A stretch of DNA of 33,529 bases, taken from positions 1 through 33,529 of IMG/VR virus record IMGVR_UViG_3300032285_003600; one strand, 5' to 3'. This document shows, piece by piece, positions 33,156-33,529 of the stretch; within the stretch, counting starts at the first letter, position 1; the number at the start of each line of letters is the position of its first letter. Origin of the DNA: a virus. The translations under genes and the position numbers were made by a program. A model generated the notes under the pieces. The model saw nothing but the letters and a program-made list of their open reading frames with translations, did no database searches and had not been told where the DNA came from.

Positions 33156-33529
33156 ATGGCCATCACAAAAGTAATTTTAGATATGATACAAACTCCGGCT
33201 AGTGGAGTTTTGGGGGGTGCAAACAGTACAGTTAATCATTCAAGTAGTTTTATTATCGGGGATAATATTACAACCTCAGCACCAGGGACTGTTTTTGTCA
33301 ATTCTCTCAGTGCCTCTGCTTTAAGTGGAGTCTATTATGGTGATGGTAGTAATTTGACTGGTGTTATTAAAACACAATACTCTTTGCCTACAGCTTCAAG
33401 CAGTGTTCTAGGTGGTGTCAAGACAGGTGGTAACATAACCATAGACGGCAGTGGTAATATTAATGCTCCAACTTACTCTTTGCCTACAGCTTCAAGCAGT
33501 GTTCTAGGTGGTGTCAAGACAGGTGGTAA
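33156..33529 (+). CDS. Tail-fibre protein, N-terminal part (3' end outside window)
   Basis: The frame is open to the window end (124 codons plus two bases), so the final TAA bases are out of frame and not a stop. It starts MAITKVILDMIQTPASGVLG, carries the module SASALSGVYYGDGSNLTG and then enters 32-residue repeats built on YSLPTASSSVLGGVKTGG, a pattern common in phage fibres. The module just after GDGSNLTG (VIKTQYSLPT) is close to the start of the window (GDGSNLTGVIHTQYVLPT). The two may be parts of one gene or sister genes. Confidence 0.8.
   Translation, partial: MAITKVILDMIQTPASGVLGGANSTVNHSSSFIIGDNITTSAPGTVFVNSLSASALSGVYYGDGSNLTGVIKTQYSLPTASSSVLGGVKTGGNITIDGSGNINAPTYSLPTASSSVLGGVKTGG
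33378..33433 (+). repeat. 56-base direct repeat, copy 1
   Basis: This is identical over 56 bases to 33474-33529 with a period of 96 bases (32 codons). It encodes the YSLPTASSSVLGG repeat of the fibre. Confidence 0.95.
33474..33529 (+). repeat. 56-base direct repeat, copy 2, ending at the window edge
   Basis: The exact copy of 33378-33433 stops at the last base of the window. That is where a short-read assembly graph would break. Confidence 0.95.

Noticed and set aside
33527-33529. TAA at the very end of the window as a stop codon for the last gene
   Set aside because: The frame from the ATG at 33156 puts these bases out of phase; the repeat copy at 33378 continues GGTAACATAACC in frame.

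Overview
The window is AT-rich and densely packed with mostly short genes. It looks like part of a large tailed-phage genome. Tail-fibre genes, glycine-rich adhesins, a collagen-like fibre, tRNAs, two RNA ligases, an Hsp20 chaperone, a DUF932 protein and tiny unknown ORFs point to a large T4-like (cyanophage-like) myovirus. No terminase, portal, major capsid or polymerase gene is present, so this is a fragment of a bigger genome. The host is inferred, not shown. Planctomycetes/Verrucomicrobia-type genes (PSCyt1/DUF1549/DUF1553 with DUF1501), an outer-membrane barrel protein and a near-total lack of Shine-Dalgarno sites suggest a host from the PVC group or another lineage that does not rely on Shine-Dalgarno initiation.

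Layout. 1-603 is the 3' end of a fibre gene, followed by a terminator. 675-1490 holds a small Cys-rich protein with a T4-like head-targeting N-terminus (minus) and a methyltransferase (plus). 1491-1706 is a possible structured RNA. 1707-2940 has three tRNAs and small acidic proteins. 2981-3072 is a large inverted repeat. 3075-5061 has a metallophosphoesterase and an Rnl1-type RNA ligase. 5079-6731 has two holin-like membrane proteins and a membrane-anchored papain-like protease. 6740-9830 has an amidotransferase-like protein, small proteins, a P-loop kinase and an AAA ATPase. 9867-14199 is the DUF1553/DUF1501 pair. 14266-17075 has a second RNA ligase and small proteins. 17156-18646 has an outer-membrane barrel and a secreted protein. 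18703-22043 has two glycine-rich adhesins flanking hsp20. 22058-23915 has DUF932 and DUF6065-like proteins. 23962-33529, all on the plus strand, is a fibre block: a beta-helix protein, a 1640-residue vWA/Ig-like protein, a collagen-like fibre and the start of another fibre. No stretch longer than 300 bases lacks a gene; the longest gap is 1491-1706.

How it works together. A T4-late-like element, NATAA(A/G)TA, sits only 4-7 bases before the ATG of at least a dozen genes, including the DUF1501 gene. It ties the apparent host-derived genes into the phage's own expression programme and implies leaderless or nearly leaderless messages. The two ligases, the kinase, the phosphoesterase and the tRNAs could form an RNA-repair and translation-defence set. 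The window ends exactly at the end of a 56-base repeat inside a fibre gene and starts inside a related fibre module, as expected for an assembly break in repetitive fibre DNA.
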